A stretch of 16,852 nt of DNA from contig USMC01000057.1 in assembly GCA_900555715.1 (NCBI GenBank), positions 1 through 16,852 of the forward strand, in the 5' to 3' direction. Position numbers and translations under genes: made by a program. Shown here piece after piece: positions 14,055-16,852 of this stretch. Each line of letters begins with the position of its first letter. The stretch's first letter is position 1. This DNA is from an uncultured Porphyromonadaceae bacterium. GTDB lineage: Bacteria; Bacteroidota; Bacteroidia; Bacteroidales; Muribaculaceae. The notes beneath the pieces are model-generated. The model saw nothing but the letters and a program-made list of their open reading frames with translations, was not told the origin of the DNA and did no database searches.

Positions 14055-16727
14055 ATGAAAGTGATCACAAGAATGCTTTTGGTCCTTGCAATTCTGCTGA
14101 CAGGCATACCGTCGGCTTTTGCAGCGAACCGGGAGCTTAAAGGCACCGTCCTCGACTCGGCGGACGAGCCTCTGATCGGCGTCAGCGTTCAGGACCCCGC
14201 GTCCAAGATGGCTGTCGCAACCGACATTGATGGTAACTTCACCATCCGGGTTCCGGAAGGTCCTGTTACCCTACGCTTCTCTTACGTGGGTTACTCCGCT
14301 AAGACAGTGAAAGTAGGCGCTGCCGAAAACAACATCAAGGTTGTTATGATGGAAGACGCCATCGCCCTCGAAGGCACCGTCGTCATCGGCTACGGTAGCC
14401 AGAAGAAAGCCAACATCACCGGCGCAGTTGCCGCTATCGACGGTAAGGCTCTCGAAAACCGCCCGGCAGTTTCCGTATCCAACATGCTTCAGGGTTCGGT
14501 AGCCGGTCTTAACGTTACGACGGCATCCGGTGTCCCCGGTCAGTCTGCCAAGCTCAACGTCCGCGGTCAGACATCTATCAACGGCGGTAGCCCGCTCGTG
14601 CTTGTCGATGGCGCAATCGGCGATATCGACATGGTGAACCCCAACGACGTGGAGTCTATCTCCGTCATCAAGGACGCATCCGCATCGGCAGTCTACGGTG
14701 CCCGCGCCGCTTACGGCGTTATCCTCGTTACCACCAAGCAGGGTGCTGCAAAGGACGGACAGGCAACAGTCCGCTTCAACGCACGCGCCGGCTGGGAGAC
14801 TCCCACCACTTCCACAGATTTTTTGACATCAGGTTATTGGTCTGTCTATAACGTGAATCGGTTCTGGAGTAATCGAGCAGGTAGCAACTACATTGAGTAT
14901 AACCACAACGATATGATGGAGCTCCTTGCCCGTGTCAACGACAAGACAGTGAATCCTGATCGTCCTTGGACAGTTGAGACTGTACGCAACGGCGAAAAGC
15001 GTTGGGCTTACTATGCCAATACCGACTGGTATCATGAGATGTTCCGCGACAGCCACCCCACGCAGCAGTACAATATCTCGTTCAGCGGCGGTAAAGACAG
15101 ATTCCGCTACTTCCTCTCCGGAGGTATGGATTTCAAAGACGGTATCATGAAGATGAATACCGACAAATACCACAAATATAACATGCGTTCGAAACTCGAT
15201 TTCGCTGTCAACAAGTACATCGACATCAGCAACAACACATCGTTCTATGGCTCGGAATATTCCTATATGGGTGCCGGTAGCGTTGAGGATACTTTCGCAT
15301 ACGCCAACCGTCATGCCCTTGCCTGTTATCCTCTCCAGAATCCCGACGGTTCATGGGTAGGTACAGTGCCTTGGCAGAGCTACCGCGTAGCCAACGGTCG
15401 CCATATCCTTCAGGGAGCAGGCACGCACCGCAACAAGGAGCGCAAGACGAACTTCTCGAATACATTCCGTCTCAACATCACTCCTATCAAGCAGCTCACC
15501 ATCACAGGTGACTTCACCTATCGTTTCTATCAGTACCGTGACACACATCGTGGACAGCCGTTCTACTACCGCGTACGTCCTGACGAGGATCTCACTCCTT
15601 ATGATACCGGTGCAGGTCTCAACCACCTTACTGAGGTAAGTGCAACACGTAACTACTACTCAGTAAATGCATTCGCTACCTATAAGGATACTTTCAAAGA
15701 CGCGCACAATGTGACCGTAATGGCAGGTTTCAACTATGAGAAGTACGACTACAAGCGCGTAGGTGTAGATGTCACCGACATTACATCTCCCGACCTCGAC
15801 GATATCAGCCTACATCCCGCCGATCCGACCTACACCGTTCAGGGCGGTCAGAACGAGTACGCTCTCGAAGGTATTTTCGGTCGTGCCAACTATGACTACA
15901 AAGGTAAATACCTCGTTGAGTTCTCCTGCCGCTACGACGGTACTTCCCGCTTCGGCGAAGGACACCGTTGGGGATTCTTCCCCTCGGGTTCCGTAGGCTG
16001 GCGTATGTCGGAGGAAAACTTCTGGGAGTCCCTCCGTCCGGTCTGGAACAACGCAAAGGTACGTGTATCCTACGGTCACCTCGGTAACCAGCAGACTTCC
16101 GACCTTTACAACTTCTTCCGCGGCATGAGCACGAAAAACTTCGCAAGTTTCAACTTCGGTACGGGCAACGGCTCTTCGAGCTACACCTCCATCGACGCTC
16201 CTAAGGCAGGCGACCTCACGTGGGAGACCGCAAAGCAGTGGGACCTCGGTCTTGACCTGAGCTTCTTCAACAACCGTCTGAGTTTCACCGGCGACGTCTA
16301 TGTCCGCGATACCGACAACATGCTCACCAGCGGTTTCGAACTTCCCGGTGTCTATGGCGCTTCCGTACCTAAGATGAACATTGCCAACATGCGCACCAAG
16401 GGCTACGAACTTGCATTCCAGTGGAACGACAACTTCAATCTTTTCGGCAAGCCCTTCAACTACAACATCAGCTTCAATCTCTCCGACTACCGTTCGGAGA
16501 TCACAAGATTCAACAATCAGGACAAGACTCTGACCCAGTATTATGAAGGCATGCAGATGGGTGAGATCTGGGGTTACTCTCTTGAGGATCGTTTCTTCGC
16601 TACCGACGAAGAAGCACAGAAATTTGCTTCAGAAGTGAACCTTTCTAAAGTGCAGGGCGGTCTCAAAGGCGGCTGGCAGGCCGGTGACGTAATCTTCCGC
16701 GACCTCGACGGAAACGGTGAGATCAAG
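14055..16727 (+). CDS. SusC/RagA family TonB-linked outer-membrane transporter, 3' end replaced
   Basis: SusC-type TonB-dependent transporter that normally imports glycans, peptides or similar nutrients together with a SusD lipoprotein. Signal peptide to Ala23; a carboxypeptidase-regulatory-like domain follows (about 27-110: GTVLDSADEPLIGVSVQD, FSYVGY), then EGTVVIGYGSQKKANITGAV, then the plug with NVRGQTSINGGSPLVLVDG and IKDASASAVYGARAAYGVIL, the SusC hallmark. Barrel strands run from about residue 235 (FSGGKDRFRYFLSGG, FNYEKYDYKR, RYDGTSRFGEGHRWGFFPS, LGLDLSFFNNRLSF, NIANMRTKGYELAFQW). The SusC sequence stops near residue 890 at VIFRDLDGNGEI, about 100 or more residues before the usual end; the terminal strand and the following susD are missing because the frame runs into AtpA sequence. 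A stretch after the plug (14813-14990) has more AT-rich codon use. SusC identity is certain; the transported substrate is unknown. Confidence 0.95.
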
Positions 16728-16736
16728 GCAGATGGC
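16707..16736 (+). other. Junction between SusC and AtpA sequence
   Basis: The ten codons here (DGNGEIKADG) can belong to either family: SusC proteins commonly have RDLDGNGEI at this point and AtpA proteins commonly have PIDGKG-I--DG before the catalytic core. Upstream is unmistakably SusC, downstream unmistakably AtpA, and the reading frame is kept. The exact crossover cannot be placed within the stretch. Confidence 0.85.
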
Positions 16737-16852
16737 TATCGTCCGATGGAGGAAGATGCACCGGGAATCGTAGACAGAAAGTCCGTTGATACACCAATGG
16801 AAACAGGTATTCTTTCCATTGATTCCATGTTCCCGATCGGTCGTGGACAGCG
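16728..16852 (+). CDS. atpA: F1F0 ATP synthase alpha subunit, internal fragment
   Basis: The last 41 codons read GYRPMEEDAPGIVDRKSVDT and then PMETGILSIDSMFPIGRGQR, matching the segment of the F1-ATPase alpha subunit just before the P-loop; the family continues ELIIGDRQTGKT beyond the window. In its normal gene this protein forms the non-catalytic nucleotide-binding subunit of the F1 hexamer. The form DRKSV-TPMETGILSIDSMFPIG and codons such as CCA, ACA, AGA and GGA look like Clostridia (perhaps Lachnospiraceae) rather than the Bacteroidales upstream; that assignment is inference. It has no start of its own and is fused in frame to SusC. As a real protein the product would make no sense, so this is most likely another gene spliced in by assembly. 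Confidence 0.92.

Noticed and set aside
14055..16852. A genuine SusC-AtpA fusion protein
   Set aside because: The AtpA piece would break the beta barrel, lacks the N-terminal part of AtpA, differs in codon use, and joins at a short segment both families can encode.

Overview
The window looks like three pieces of gut-type bacterial DNA with different codon habits, joined at two places that are hard to explain as normal gene order. Everything is on the + strand.

Block 1 (1 to about 4375) is a Bacteroidales housekeeping segment with moderate GC and many TTG, GAA, AAA and CGG codons. It holds the 3' end of an N-acetylmuramoyl-L-alanine amidase, an MCE/MlaD-type lipid-transport protein, a 387-bp AT-rich gap, dnaA, and a YigZ/IMPACT-family gene. 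A Bacteroidetes-type -7 element then precedes the first codons of an ORF that collapses after about 20 residues. Odoribacteraceae is a guess for the lineage; the order Bacteroidales is better supported.

Block 2 (about 4380 to 16,727) is GC-richer and rich in CTC, GCC, GAC, CGC and ATC codons, resembling Muribaculaceae or a related gut Bacteroidales family. It encodes a cell-envelope set: a 996-aa surface lipoprotein with long coiled coils; a two-domain OmpA porin with a short repeat linker; a strong terminator; a secreted protein with seven tandem Big2 (Ig-like) domains; a second strong terminator; a promoter and a leader with two competing hairpins; a calcineurin-like phosphoesterase lipoprotein; and a SusC/RagA TonB-dependent outer-membrane transporter. 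The lipoprotein and OmpA are probably one unit. The phosphoesterase and SusC are probably another, perhaps for acquiring a phosphorylated or glycan-linked nutrient. No SusD partner is visible because block 2 ends inside SusC.

Block 3 (about 16,728 to 16,852) is 125 bases that read, in the SusC frame, as the F1-ATPase alpha subunit just before its Walker A loop, in a form resembling Clostridia. SusC therefore becomes AtpA in mid-gene across a short stretch both families could encode. A chimeric assembly join is the simplest explanation. The block 1/block 2 change at about 4357-4485 is probably also a join, but transfer within one genome cannot be excluded.

The observations most worth following are the SusC-AtpA fusion, the break near 4375 with its near-palindrome, a terminator hairpin that overlaps the longest ORF of the Big2 gene and moves its start to 8787, the exact 83-residue Big2 spacing, the two-hairpin leader before the phosphoesterase, the coiled-coil lipoprotein/OmpA pair, and similar SPOR-like tails on the adjacent amidase and MCE proteins.
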